Source of the DNA: Berberis thunbergii
Lineage: Eukaryota; Streptophyta; Magnoliopsida; Ranunculales; Berberidaceae
NCBI GenBank assembly: GCA_003290165.1
Contig: QNQO01002044.1
Location: 1-64,000 of the forward strand
DNA: 64,000 bases
Reading direction: 5' to 3'
Each line of letters opens with the position of its first letter. Position 1 is the stretch's first letter. Positions 1-64,000 of this stretch are shown here, one piece after another. The position numbers were made by a program, and so were the translations under genes. Under the pieces are notes generated by a model. That model was not told the origin of the DNA, did no database searches, and saw only the letters and a list, made by a program, of their open reading frames with translations.

Positions 1-558
1 AGGGATCTGGAGAATATCTAATGTTGTAAATATGGAATTTGTAGCGTACCTTATCTTACCAACCTCATGTCTTATTTATAGTGCAGGAGTCTTGGTTCAA
101 TCAGGCCATCAGTGGTGTAGTTTAGGGAAAAAGATCTTCGTGGAGATCATTATCTAATTAAGATTTGTGCTATGAAGGGAAGTTTCCCTGTTGGACTTGT
201 GTTCCTAATACACGAGAGATAGTTCACAGTCAGAGTGTCGTCCATAAATGGAAGTTTTCATGTGCGACGTATACCTAGTATTTGCTTCCTAATTGGAAGC
301 AAAATGCTGTTGTCTTGCCTCTTTAAAGTTGATCCCTGATATACTTGCCTTAATAGGGCTTACAAGTATTGGGGATAGATGTGAGACGCGTGGGCTTAAC
401 AGGCGGTGAGAATTCGAATCCGTTTGGTGGACTGCATTGGGAAAACTTAGAACCGCTTGGGTCAAATCACTGTTGGGTTAACACTAGGGTCTGTTATTAT
501 TCGAGATCATCATGACATGTGTATGACATAGAATTGGGAATGCTTTGGCGTATCATCA
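1..558. repeat. Left LTR (cut by window edge) of a gypsy-like element
   Basis: This block matches 4043-4599 over its full length with many substitutions and small indels. Shared landmarks include the 'gtttccctgttggacttgtg' stretch and the terminal TATCATCA. The two copies sit in direct orientation about 4 kb apart around retroelement-like sequence, so they are read as a pair of old LTRs. The true left end lies outside the window. Confidence 0.65.
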
Positions 559-1394
559 CCTACTCCACTCGAGTAAGTGGGGCGTTTAGTCGATTCACTG
601 ATTCTCTGAAAAGCAACTGTACCGTCGTGGTGATTGAACCTGAAGCGTTGTCTCGAGCGGCGCATAGCATTAATGGGTACACGACTACATCAAAGAGGAA
701 CTACGATTTGTCTTCTCCATAAATATTTGTCGTTTTGAGGAAGTTCTATCTGTGTAATTTATTCAAGCAATCGTGTGATGTAAAACTTGATTTTTTTATT
801 TATTGATGGTAGACAATGTTGAATTTTATTCTAAGGATATGTTGTCTTCACTGCCTCAAGCTCTTTGAGGATAGTCTGGTCGATGAAACTGAATTAATCA
901 GGTTCAAAGTTTGTACCATATTCCAGGGGATCTGGAAATCGTTCTCGTGTTTGGGGATTTGGCCCAACTACACCCCTCAGGGGTATAATAAGTTTGCACC
1001 GGGCATGTTTGAGTCAGGGCTTCGATTCCCAGCACCAGATGACGTCTGGTGTTTCTTTCTCTCTCTTCACATGCCTCCTGCCTCAAATGGTTCCCAACAG
1101 ATTCAAGGTTTTTGATTTACGACTCTCCTGACGAGCGCATGATGCTAGCCTTCGTTTGACTTCGGCCAGTAATCCATCATATGACCACCGCTCAGATTGG
1201 ATGCTAGGGGCATTTGCATACTGAATTGCCCTGTTTGTTTTGCATTTGGCAGCGGATGATACTGAGGCTTGGGAGAGGTATTGGTTACTGGCTTCGATGA
1301 ATTCTTCGTACTTCGAGTTTGGGAGTCGTAGAATCAAAAGATACTTCCAGTTTTCAACCTTCGTAAGTTTCTTAGTTGTTGGCTTATTTTTTCG

Positions 1395-1640
1395 ATCCCA
1401 GATGCTATGTTGGTTTGATGTCATTTTCTTTTTTCGGAAAAGTTTGCAGCTTCGGCTCTCATTGAGGAGGAAAGAAGGGTAGAAATGGAGTTCCTCAAAC
1501 TCCTCTAGCGTCCGTTAAGGAGGTCATTCACGCTAAGCAACGTTGTGCGTAGTGGGTGCTACACTGTTCTCATGACATTCTCGTTGTGCCGGGTTCACCG
1601 GCAAAAGGGGTTGTCAGTCATCGCTTGAGGAAGAGGAGTC
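1395..1640. repeat. Inverted-duplication arm 1 (partner 3485-3720)
   Basis: This stretch (…cccagatgctatgttggttt… to …ggcaaaaggggttgtcag) reappears reverse-complemented at about 3485-3720. There the same text is read on the minus strand and is then followed by a forward copy of 1590-1770. The arms have diverged, so the rearrangement is old. Confidence 0.6.
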
Positions 1641-2769
1641 TGGCCATTGCCTATCCCGCTTAGGTTGGTGGAATTGGAGGCGAGCGTGCCTTCTATTGTT
1701 TGTTTCGAAAATGAGGCAATCATCTGATCGTGCGGTTTCTACCCTTGGGCTGTCGTGTTTTGCTTGGGTGGCAACTCAGAGGGTCATTGTCTTCTGTTTT
1801 GATGTCGTTGTTCCCCTTATTAACTTAGAGGGATAAAATATTGGTCCTCACATTAACGTTTCAGGTAATCAGAAGTTCGAGGTTGACATGCGCACCCTTG
1901 AATCGCATAGTCCCATTATGCTGGCATCACGAGTCCTTGCCTTCGATAAGGCTTTCGCAGACCTGTGGATGTCATATTCGGATGCTTTCTACCGAGTAGA
2001 TTCCTTGACTAATCCGCTGCAGAATGTCAGTACTACCGCAAACTTGGGGTTGTGACACAGTTTTCGTTTCTGAAGCGAAGTTTGCTAGCATAAGATCTCA
2101 ACTAAAGTTGGCCAAGTCGAATTTGGCATCAACCCGTGCTGAATTGGGATGGACTCGGGCTGAGTTGGAGCACTTAGATGCAGTTGTGGACAAGTGATTG
2201 TCCGATCTGCAGGCCCAAGATGCCGAAAGGAGGCCGGCGGAGACAAAATGGGTCGTCGAATGACAATAGCTGGAGTTTGAAGTCGACGTGGAGTTTCGCC
2301 GCGTTCACGAGGCGGAACGCTTATTGTCGAATGAGCGTTTGCACTATGCTGCCCTGGTAGGTGCGATGGATTTCAACATGTCGGGGCAGAGGCCGTTGAT
2401 CTTGTCAGGGGTTATTCGGGGCAGATTAAAACTTTTAGAGCTTATAAAAAAAAGAACACCCAAGTGTCGACCTTAACTTTTCCCTTTATAGAAGGGTTGT
2501 TTTCGGACCCATCTCTCGAGGGGAGGATTCTGGCTCTGTAGGGAAAGTTGCTAAGGAGGCTGTTTCTCCTTAAAATAGTTGTAATGTCCTTCCCGGGAAA
2601 GAAAAATAGTTTTTTACTAAAAATATTGTTTTGTCCTGTACTGTTGAGTTTTCTTTAGATGTTTTGTAGATCGTAGAATATGTACTATCGGGCATAATGC
2701 CTATTTGTGTCAGTCGATTGTCGTGTGTAAGAATGTCGAGGAGACATTGTCTTCGTCAATCGTCACCAT

Positions 2770-3485
2770 CCGTGTGCGTCGAACTAGGTGTTGAGCACCT
2801 GAAGCTGTCATCATTAGTTGTGGACTGATTAAGCTTACTTGGTAAGTTCAATGATCATTGTCTGTTAGGGAGCAATGATCCCTTGGTGAGTCGTCATCAA
2901 GTGGGCGAGCACTGACTAGACTCCCACTTTCTCGGCCGTCATGGTTCGTGCACAACGGACTAGGCGTTGGGCACTAGAAGCCGTCGTCATCAGTTGCGAA
3001 CTGACTAAGCTTACCTGGTAAGTTTGGTGATCATTGTCGGTGATCATTGTCTGTTGGAGAGCAATGATCCCTTAGCGAGTCGTCATCATCAAGCGGCCGA
3101 GCGCTGACTAGACTCCCACTTCCCCGACCTTCGTGGTCCGCGCACAGCAGACTAGACGTTGGACATCAGAAGTCATCGTCATCAGTCGCGAACTTACTAA
3201 GCTTACATGGTAAGTTCAACAATCATTGTTTGTTGGAGAGTAATGATCCCTTGGCGAGTCGTCGTCATCAGGCGTGTGAGCGTTGACTAGACTCCTGCTT
3301 CCTCGGCTGTTGTGGTCCGCGCACATCGGACTAGGTGTTGGGCACCAGAAGGCGTCGTCATCAGTCGCGAACTGATTAAGCTTACCTCGTAAGTTCGGGG
3401 ATTATTGTTTGTTGGAGAGCAATGATCCCTTGGCGAGTCATCGTCATCAAACGGGCGAGCGCTAACTAGGCTCCCACTTCCTTAG
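2770..3485. repeat. Tandem array, four ~180-bp units
   Basis: AAGCTTAC recurs at about 2831, 3009, 3198 and 3378, spaced 178-189 bp. The surrounding text repeats as well: AGCAATGATCCCTTGG, GACTAGACTCCCACTTCC and GTCGTCATCAGT. The units are diverged and lie inside the gypsy-like element just before its inverted duplication. Such arrays are known in the untranslated regions of plant gypsy elements. Confidence 0.75.
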
Positions 3486-3720
3486 TAGTCGTCTGACAAC
3501 CCCTTCTGTCGGCGAACCCGACATAGCGGGAATGTCATGAAAACACCATAAAAACCTGCTGCACACAACATTGCCTAACATGATAACCTCCTCAACGGAC
3601 ACCAGTAGGAGTTTGAAGAACTCCGTTTCTACCTGTCTTTCCTCCTCAGTAAGAGTCAAAACTACAAACTTTCCTGAAAAAAGAAAATGACATCAAACCA
3701 GCATCACATCTGGGATCGTT
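3485..3720. repeat. Inverted-duplication arm 2 (partner 1395-1640)
   Basis: This is the reverse complement of 1395-1640 with substitutions. It ends at the shared CATCTGGGATCG edge near 3715. A forward copy of part of the same region (about 3720-3905 against 1590-1770) follows directly, so the segment was copied twice in opposite directions. Confidence 0.6.
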
Positions 3721-4042
3721 GTGCCGGGTTCGTCATGAGGACTGCTCTCATGATGTTCTCGTTGAGCCGAGTTCGCCGACATAAGGGGTTGTCAGTCGTC
3801 GCTCGAGGAAGAGAATTTGGCCATGCTTGGCCCGACTAGGTTGGCAGAATTGGAGCCGAGGTTTCGAAAATGAGGCAGTCCTCTGATCGTGCGGCTTCTA
3901 CCCTTAGGTTGTTCGTGTTCCACACGGACGACGCCAAACTGATGCAATCATTTTCCTTTCCTACCGACCTACACAAGAAACACACGTAAGCCACGGACCA
4001 CCGTTGTGGTGGCCAATGACACTCCGATGCTAAAGTCAGACA

Positions 4043-4599
4043 GGGATCTGAGGAAGGTGTAGTTGTAAACAAAGATATTGCAGCGTATCTTAGCTTACTA
4101 ACCCCATGTCTTATTTATATTGTAGGAGCTCTGATTCAACCAGGCCATCAGTGGCATAGTTTACGGAAGAAATTCTTCGTGGAGATCCTTATCTAATTAG
4201 GAGTTGTGCTGTGAAGAGAAGTTTCCCTGTTGGACTTGTGCTCCTAGATACACGAGAGATAGTTCCCAGTCAGAGTGTTGTCCATAGATGGAAGTTTCCA
4301 TGTGCGACGTATACTCTGGTATTTGCTTCCTAGTTGTAAGCAAAGTGTTGTTGTATTTCTTGTCCGAAGCTGATCTCCGAGATATTTTCCTTAATAGGGC
4401 TTATGTGTATTAGGGATAGTTGTGAGACGCGTGGGCTTAGCAGGCCGTGAGAATTCGAGGTCATTTGGCGGACTGCATTGGGCGGGTTTGGAACCGCTAG
4501 GGCCGGATCAGTATTGGGCTGACGCTAGGGCCCGTTATTCTTCGAGATCATCATAACACGTGTATGATGCAGAATTGGGACCGCTTTGGTGTATCATCA
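4043..4599. repeat. Right LTR of the gypsy-like element
   Basis: Direct-repeat partner of 1-558, ending in TATCATCA. Its start cannot be fixed because the left copy is cut by the window; it lies somewhere between about 3910 and 4043. The divergence between the copies marks an old insertion. Confidence 0.65.
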
Positions 4600-4624
4600 C
4601 CCATCACGGTGGTGCGTACATAGT

Positions 4625-5081
4625 TTACGACTTAAGATTGATGAAATTATAGAATAAGAGAAAATATAGAGTTGTAGATTGGTGAGTATTAGTGAGTTCA
4701 TTTTGCTCCACAAGCGTTCATGTACTAATAGAGGAAACGATAGTAGTGTGAACCAACAAAAGATCACCAAAGTCTCTCGAGCTTTACGGTAATTTCCTCA
4801 ATCTCTCTCAAACCCATCGATTTTCAAGAAACTACTTTCTTACCCATTTGTTCCAATGCTCTTTCTCGATCTCTTTCATACGATAGGTTGGGATCTACTG
4901 TTAGGTTCAATTGCACTATTATATGTCTTGATGGTTCCTTACACCACAATCGAAGAAAGCTTCAATGTTCATATATCATGATCCCCAAGCCAATTTTATA
5001 CATCCATCTGTGGCGTTTAGGCTATTTCCAATCACTTTTTTCTATGTTTCTCAACTTGAAACAAACATGAAAACCTTATTT
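4625..5081 (+). pseudogene. ALG12: Duplicated, broken ALG12 exons 1-2
   Basis: This stretch is a diverged direct duplicate of 5572-6010, which carries the real ALG12 exons 1 and 2. The exon 1 counterpart ends at 4788 with the same donor (TACG|GTAATTT). The exon 2 counterpart is 4887-4972, exactly 86 nt as in the real exon, and its frame still reads WDLLLGSIALLYVLMVPYTT followed by IEESFNV. Three changes disable it. The start ATG is ATA at 4728-4730. Exon 1 carries small indels. The exon 2 donor GT is AT at 4973-4974. The conserved Lys of the YTKVEESFN motif is Thr here. No later exons are duplicated, so this is a 5'-end tandem duplication, not a retrocopy, because the intron is retained. Confidence 0.85.
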
Positions 5082-5571
5082 TTTTTAACTTCTACAATTC
5101 GATATCAAGCCTCATTAATAAGAATAATTGTCATATAACAAGTCTAAAATGTGAACAAGCATAAATTTTCATGGATTCTATGTGACCTAAAATATCTAAA
5201 TTGAAATTTCTATCTAAACAAAGAGTACTAAATTAAACAAATAAATTTTCAAACATCAGATGTTTTGATTTAATTTCAACACATCCTAAACTTTCATTTA
5301 GAATACTAGTTTAATTAAAATTAATAATAAATAAATTCGAGACGTGACAGAATGAGCGAGATTGAAATCTTAATCTAGATCCCATTCCACTCTAGATCGG
5401 AATGAGACGGAATTGAGATGGATTTAATTAATCCCAAAAAAACTCTAAAAAATTCGAGACATGATAAAATTTAGATCGCGGGATTGGATGCCCACCCCTA
5501 CTTTCTTGTATCGTCCCTAGGCGCACGCACACTCGACCTTTCCCGTTCCATTCAAGCTCGCCCCTCCTTTC
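5082..5571. other. AT-rich spacer between duplicate and real ALG12 5' ends
   Basis: No gene is visible. About 5340-5505 looks like a worn MITE: it ends GCCCACCCCTA, the same terminal motif as the hAT MITE at 57935-58554, but no left partner was found. The ALG12 promoter presumably lies here; no unambiguous TATA box could be assigned. Confidence 0.4.
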
Positions 5572-5654
5572 TTTGTTTACGACTTACAACTGATGAAGTT
5601 ACATACATAGAGATAGAGAGAGATCACAGTCTTAGTGAGTTCATTTTGCTCGCA

Positions 5655-60056
<54,402 letters not shown>

Positions 60057-60354
60057 TTTCAAGATGGAAGATCTGCATCATTAGCTCAGAAGGCTAGGGG
60101 TTATAGTGCGCTTGACCCACCAAACTCTTTTTGTTAGGCGAAGTTAACTCCTTATATTAAAAAAAATTATTTCAGGATTGCTTCGTTTTGATATGTATAG
60201 AAATAAATTATTTTTCTACACAGGTAATGAGAATCAAATCTGACTGGGAACCTTGAGTTTGGTTATAGGTTAATCGGAAAACTGTAGCTGCATTTGTTTT
60301 AAAATTGGGACATTTCCAGTTAGTGCAATATCAACTGGAAGGTATGGTTTCTTT

Positions 60355-61199
60355 TAGGGCTGGGCAGGTCCGGTTAATTGGCCCGTGTAGCCCAAATCGA
60401 GGACCGGCCCGACATTTGAAAGCCCAAAATTTTAAGGACTAAGCCCGGACCGGGTTAGCCGGTTAATCGAGGGTTCGGTTGACCAATTTTTCAGGCCGGG
60501 CCAGATCGATCTCGGTCCAACCAGTTTTTCAGCCCAATTTTCTCAAGCCCAGTTTTTTAAGCTCAATGGTTTCTACTAGAAGAGAAGAAAAAGAAGGCAA
60601 GTGACTCAAACGTCCCTTTCTTTGATCCCATCCAAACTCCAATCCCATCCATCATGACCATGATGTATGTTTGTGAAGTGTGAACACAACACACTCCTAT
60701 CCAAAACCACTGTTGGTTTCATAATCAGCCTTTGGTTTTGTTTTGCAAATAATGATCTCAACCCCTCTCTCTCTCTATTGTTTGAGTGAGTGTAATGGGT
60801 GGAACCTACAAATTGTGTCAATGTCACATGGGGAGAATAAGTTGGGTTTTAGGAGTTGGTTCAGGTTGTAGGCATAGTTTGGGTTGAGCTTTTGATATCA
60901 GAGGGTTAAGTTTGGGTTGGATTTTGATGTTGGGGATAAGTTTGGGTTGGACTTTGGAACAAATTGGTACTCTATTTAAACATTCTGGCCGGACCCAGTT
61001 AACCGACTGTTTAGGATTGCTGGAATCGATGACCAGACCGAAATTTTCGGGCTGGGCCTAAAAACCAAACTGAAGATTAAAAATCTATTATAAAACCAAA
61101 CCGACCAGTTTGGATCGGGCTGGTTCTCGGTTCGGATCAGGCTGGTTCAGATCGGGTCGGTTCCTGGTTCGGTTTTTGGGTCTAAATTGTCCAGCCCTA
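60355..61199. mobile_element. hAT-type MITE (845 bp)
   Basis: The termini are TAGGGCTGGGC and, on the right, GTCCAGCCCTA. The exact 8-bp target duplication GTTTCTTT is at 60347-60354 and 61200-61207. The ends are full of CCGGTT/GGACCGG motifs; the middle (60570-60840) is unrelated and not recognisable. Confidence 0.92.
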
Positions 61200-61207
61200 G
61201 TTTCTTT

Positions 61208-62155
61208 AGTTATTCATTGGGGGCAAAGTCAAATTGAGTTCTTACTTAGGCTCACAATGTGCAAAGCATGTCAAGGGGGATGTGACATACCGATAGTTTG
61301 TCCGGTGTTATATAGGAATGATATCACAATATTTCTCTTACATGAATTTGTTGCTTGAATAATTGCGAACTGATGCACCCTGGAAAACAATAAAGACTGT
61401 TGATGTGTTTGCATTATGTCTGAGAATCTTATATTTGGAAAATGTTATCTCTATACCTAAAAAAAGCACACTATTTATTATAACTAAACTATTAAATCTG
61501 TAGAAAAATGGAGTTTCATGTGGATTTATAAACAAAATAGGAGAGGGATATTAATAGTGATAGTAATAAAAGGAAGAAAAGAAAATGGTGTCTAGAAACT
61601 TTGTATCTAGAAACAATTTGCTTGAATTGCTTGCAAGATCAGATATTAGTGTTAGTTTCTTGTTCCATTAGATGCAGTTTCAAGCATGAAAGGGAAATCA
61701 TACAAACAAATCATCATAAATGTTAAAATAAAAACAAAGCCTTGCAGGTTCCTACTTGTAAACAATGTTGTGGAACTGAAGAACTTTGTTCCTGAAAACA
61801 CAAGAATTATTTTGCATTCATGGTGTTTAATGGAATTGGTTCCAAGAATGCTCAAAAGTGTTGTGAAGTTAATGTTATTGAGCCATCTACAGTTTGTCAG
61901 TCCCTGAGTTGTAGAATCTGAAACTGAAACTAGTTAAGAGGAGTGGTTGTTCTTGGAAATTGTACTGATAATGTTAACCCAGGTTTTAATAACATTTGGT
62001 ATGATGAGTAGAAGGATGGAAATGACAGATGGGACCCTACCTCCCTACTGCACCAAACTGCAATACAGGAGATTCTTTGGACATAATCTATCAGTTTGAA
62101 AACTGAAGGTTTCTGTCCTTTTCCTTAGCTCAATTCCTTTGAAAACTGAAGGTTA
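61208..62155. other. Intergenic stretch, nothing recognised
   Basis: AT-rich sequence without a convincing gene, RNA or element end. Confidence 0.5.
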
Positions 62156-62159
62156 GCAA

Positions 62160-62625
62160 TTTTTTATGGGAAATGGAATTCATTTTCATTTTCTTGTTAT
62201 GGAGAGTTTTGATGTTTGGTTGTATATTTAATACTAGAAATCTATTTTTCATAAGAATGTTTACGTACTACTCATGGAAATTCAAGTTCGTGGGGGGGGG
62301 GGGGGGGGGGGGGGGCTCAAAATTGGATTCACGGAAACGATTTCAATTTCCATATCTATTTTCCGTGCAATCAAACAAACCCTAAGGGTATGTTTGGTTA
62401 GCCATTTTCCTTGGTATATGAATGAAAATTATTTTCCTTGTTATGCGTATTTTCACTGCTTGGTTGTTTATTTACTGACAGGAAATCGATTCTTCATAAG
62501 ATTGTTTTACCACTACTCATGTCATAGGAATCCAAGTCCGAAGGGGAGACATCGAAATCGAATTCACGAAAGCGATTTCAATTTTCATGTCTATTTCCCG
62601 TGCAACCAAGTAGAATCTAAGAGCA
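62160..62625. repeat. Tandem duplication, two ~230-bp units
   Basis: 62160-62390 and 62395-62625 share GAATGAAAATTATTTTC-type openings, GTTGTATATTTA/GTTGTTTATTTA, CTACTCATG and a shared close (ATTCACG, CGATTTCAAT, CCGTGCAA, CAA). The first unit carries the 24-G tract where the second has GGGG. Confidence 0.75.
62292..62315. repeat. Poly-G tract (24 G)
   Basis: Uninterrupted run of 24 G on the + strand. In the duplicated partner unit the same place reads CCGAAGGGGAG, so the run probably grew from a short G tract. Confidence 0.9.
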
Positions 62626-62628
62626 TAA

Positions 62629-62976
62629 CCAATAAACATTTATTTGGGTTGCTCATTGGGCTTGTACCAAAGATAGACTCAAAAATCACTAAATAGACAT
62701 TTCTTTAGCCAATCTTTGGATTGCTCAACCACAGGCATCAACTGTCAATGCCTATCATAAATGAAAGATAGATTTTTTCTATTACTTTTACTTTTATTCA
62801 TGTGAACCTAAAAAGACTTTTGAAACTTGGTTTAGCAACCTCTAAAAGAAATGCCTATTGGGGAATCTATCTTTCATTTACCAAAGTGCCACATAGGCAA
62901 AAAAATAAAAATTTAATAAACAATAGTTTAGCAACCCATTTTGCCCATATAACTTAAACTTCCTGGAGATGCTCTG
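62629..62976. mobile_element. MITE with AGAGCATCTCCA-type ends
   Basis: The left end AGAGCATAACCAATAAAC and the right end (reverse complement AGAGCATCTCCAGGAAG) are of the widespread plant 'GAGCATCTCCA' MITE type. Target duplication not resolved. Confidence 0.5.
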
Positions 62977-63454
62977 AACAAAGTTTTCCCAATAAATTGT
63001 TTTTCCCCTTATTGTGGAGCATTTGGTGGGGTTTGTAATGGGTAGGTAGATTTGATGGATGTTTGGTGGGGGCTAAGAGCAGTCAAAGCCAAGAAAGCTA
63101 CCCATCTATCCTGATTTAGTACAACATGTTTTCCTTAACTAAGGGAAATAAACTAGATCATGTTTCTCTCAATTATTGCTATTAAATTATGATTCTCTCC
63201 AAAATTTAACAAATGATATCAAACTAATTACTGACATCTGTTTTGTGAAACTCTTGATTATTGATACCAGTGGAAATAATTATGTTGGATATAAAAGAGA
63301 AAAATACAATACTAGATGTAGATCCAAGAATGATCATGTCTTCTAGCCATTGAGTGTTAGAATCCATTCAAAGTTAAGAGCCCCAAGCTCTGTATTTCTA
63401 CATTAAGGCTTGAAAGGATATGTTTAGAGAGTGTGAATATGCTTGTTTGCAGAT

Positions 63455-63564
63455 TTTCCTTGTGCTAAGATGTTCGGAAAATGTCACCTTTCCCATGATC
63501 GATATACAGTTTGCCTTGACTTCTTTAAGGAGTCGCTAATAATGGAGGAGGACCTGGTTGAACT
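63455..63564 (+). other. Exon-like open stretch, unrecognised
   Basis: After a good acceptor (TTGTTTGCAG) the sequence reads FPCAKMFGKCHLSHDRYTVC then LDFFKESLIMEEDLVELR and a stop. Codon use looks coding and the residues look protein-like, but I recognise no family and no partner exon in the window. Confidence 0.25.
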
Positions 63565-63754
63565 CCGTTAAAAAAAATTGAAAAAAGAAGAATTACTTTT
63601 GTTTTAGAATATTCTGGTACTTTAGTAAGTGAATGACTTGTAATATTGAATAATTCGAGAAAATTGAGTAAGTATCTTTGAGGGGCTACCTCTCAAATGG
63701 AACATTAAAAGTTATGTTCATACTTGGATTATTTTTATTTTTTTTGAAAGACGG

Positions 63755-64000
63755 GTTTTTAAGGATTCCATAACATGCAGGTGGGATTCGAAGCTATGAC
63801 GTGAGGGACAAACCCACACAGTCCTAACCATTAGGCCATAACACCATTGACAATTTGGATTACTTGAACACACAACCCTAACCACTAGGCCATAACACCC
63901 ACACAGCCCTAACCATTAGGCCATAACACCAAAGGCGATCAATACTTGGATTACTTGAATACACAACCCTAACCACTAGGCCATAACACCCACACAGCCC
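63755..64000 (-). repeat. tRNA-derived SINE head in partial tandem array
   Basis: The minus strand carries a box-A-like TGGCCTAATGGTTAGG and, in the first unit (63767-63846), a box-B-like GCTTCGAATCCC. The head motif GGTGTTATGGCCTA…GGTTAGG recurs about five times up to the window end, mostly without the body. Confidence 0.65.

Larger units (their letters stand above)
559..4042 (+). mobile_element. Decayed interior of a gypsy-type (gag-only, LARD-like) element
   Basis: The interior between the two LTR-like copies has no intact reading frame. On the + strand, a fragment near 985-1090 reads FESGLRFPAPDDVWCFF, which resembles the plant 'putative gypsy type transposon' gag family (Pfam Transposase_28-like; recalled, not searched). 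Near 2090-2190 a Lys/Glu/Leu-rich stretch (KLAKSNLASTRAELGWTRAE) looks like the coiled-coil tail of the same protein, followed by RRVHEAERLLSNERLHYAAL near 2290. No reverse transcriptase or integrase is visible. Stops and frameshifts are frequent, so it is dead. Confidence 0.55.

Noticed and set aside
2770..3485. CRISPR array
   Set aside because: Regular repeats are ~180-bp satellite-like units without short spacers, in a eukaryotic retroelement; no cas genes.

Overview
The window is nuclear DNA from a flowering plant, probably a eudicot. It has a plant-type split gene with GT-AG introns, plant Ty1/copia and Ty3/gypsy elements with TGGTATCAGAGC primer sites, a plant H3.3 retrocopy, hAT-type MITEs and plant LINEs. 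The species cannot be named from what is visible.

Only one host gene is supported. It is ALG12, the ER mannosyltransferase that adds the eighth mannose to the lipid-linked N-glycan precursor. I assembled 20 coding exons on the + strand, from 5655 to 60056. They join in phase into 1515 nt (504 codons plus stop) but are spread over 54.4 kb. Most of the remaining sequence is transposon debris inside its introns.

Layout: 1-4599 is an old gypsy-like LTR element with a satellite-like array and an inverted duplication. 4625-5081 is a dead duplicate of ALG12 exons 1-2. 5655-5893 holds the real exons 1-2. 6.0-29.5 kb holds exons 3-11 among foldback/MITE elements, RTE and L1 LINE pieces, gypsy fragments, a complete small TRIM-like LTR element (24069-25193) and several hAT MITEs with exact 8-bp target duplications. 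29.5-38.9 kb is intron 11: a minus-strand LINE split by a young copia element (31171-38365). 38.9-48.2 kb holds exons 12-18 with gypsy and copia remnants in intron 14. 48.2-59.7 kb is the 11.5-kb intron 18: a mitochondrial tRNA-Pro-like fragment, nested LTR elements, a perfect-looking hairpin and a hAT MITE. 59750-60056 holds exons 19-20. 60.3-64 kb is intergenic, with a hAT MITE, a 24-G tract, tandem repeats and a SINE array.

The most unusual object is the copia element at 31171-38365. Its two 156-bp LTRs differ at one base and it has an exact 5-bp target duplication (TAGGA). Internally it is a head-to-tail chimera: LTR, primer site, leader, truncated gag, an intron-less histone H3.3 copy with its UTRs, a second primer site, a second leader, gag, a broken pol, polypurine tract, LTR. 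This looks like template switching onto a host H3.3 mRNA during reverse transcription, followed by integration of the chimera. The H3.3 copy has a premature stop at codon E73 but keeps the whole modifiable N-terminal tail.
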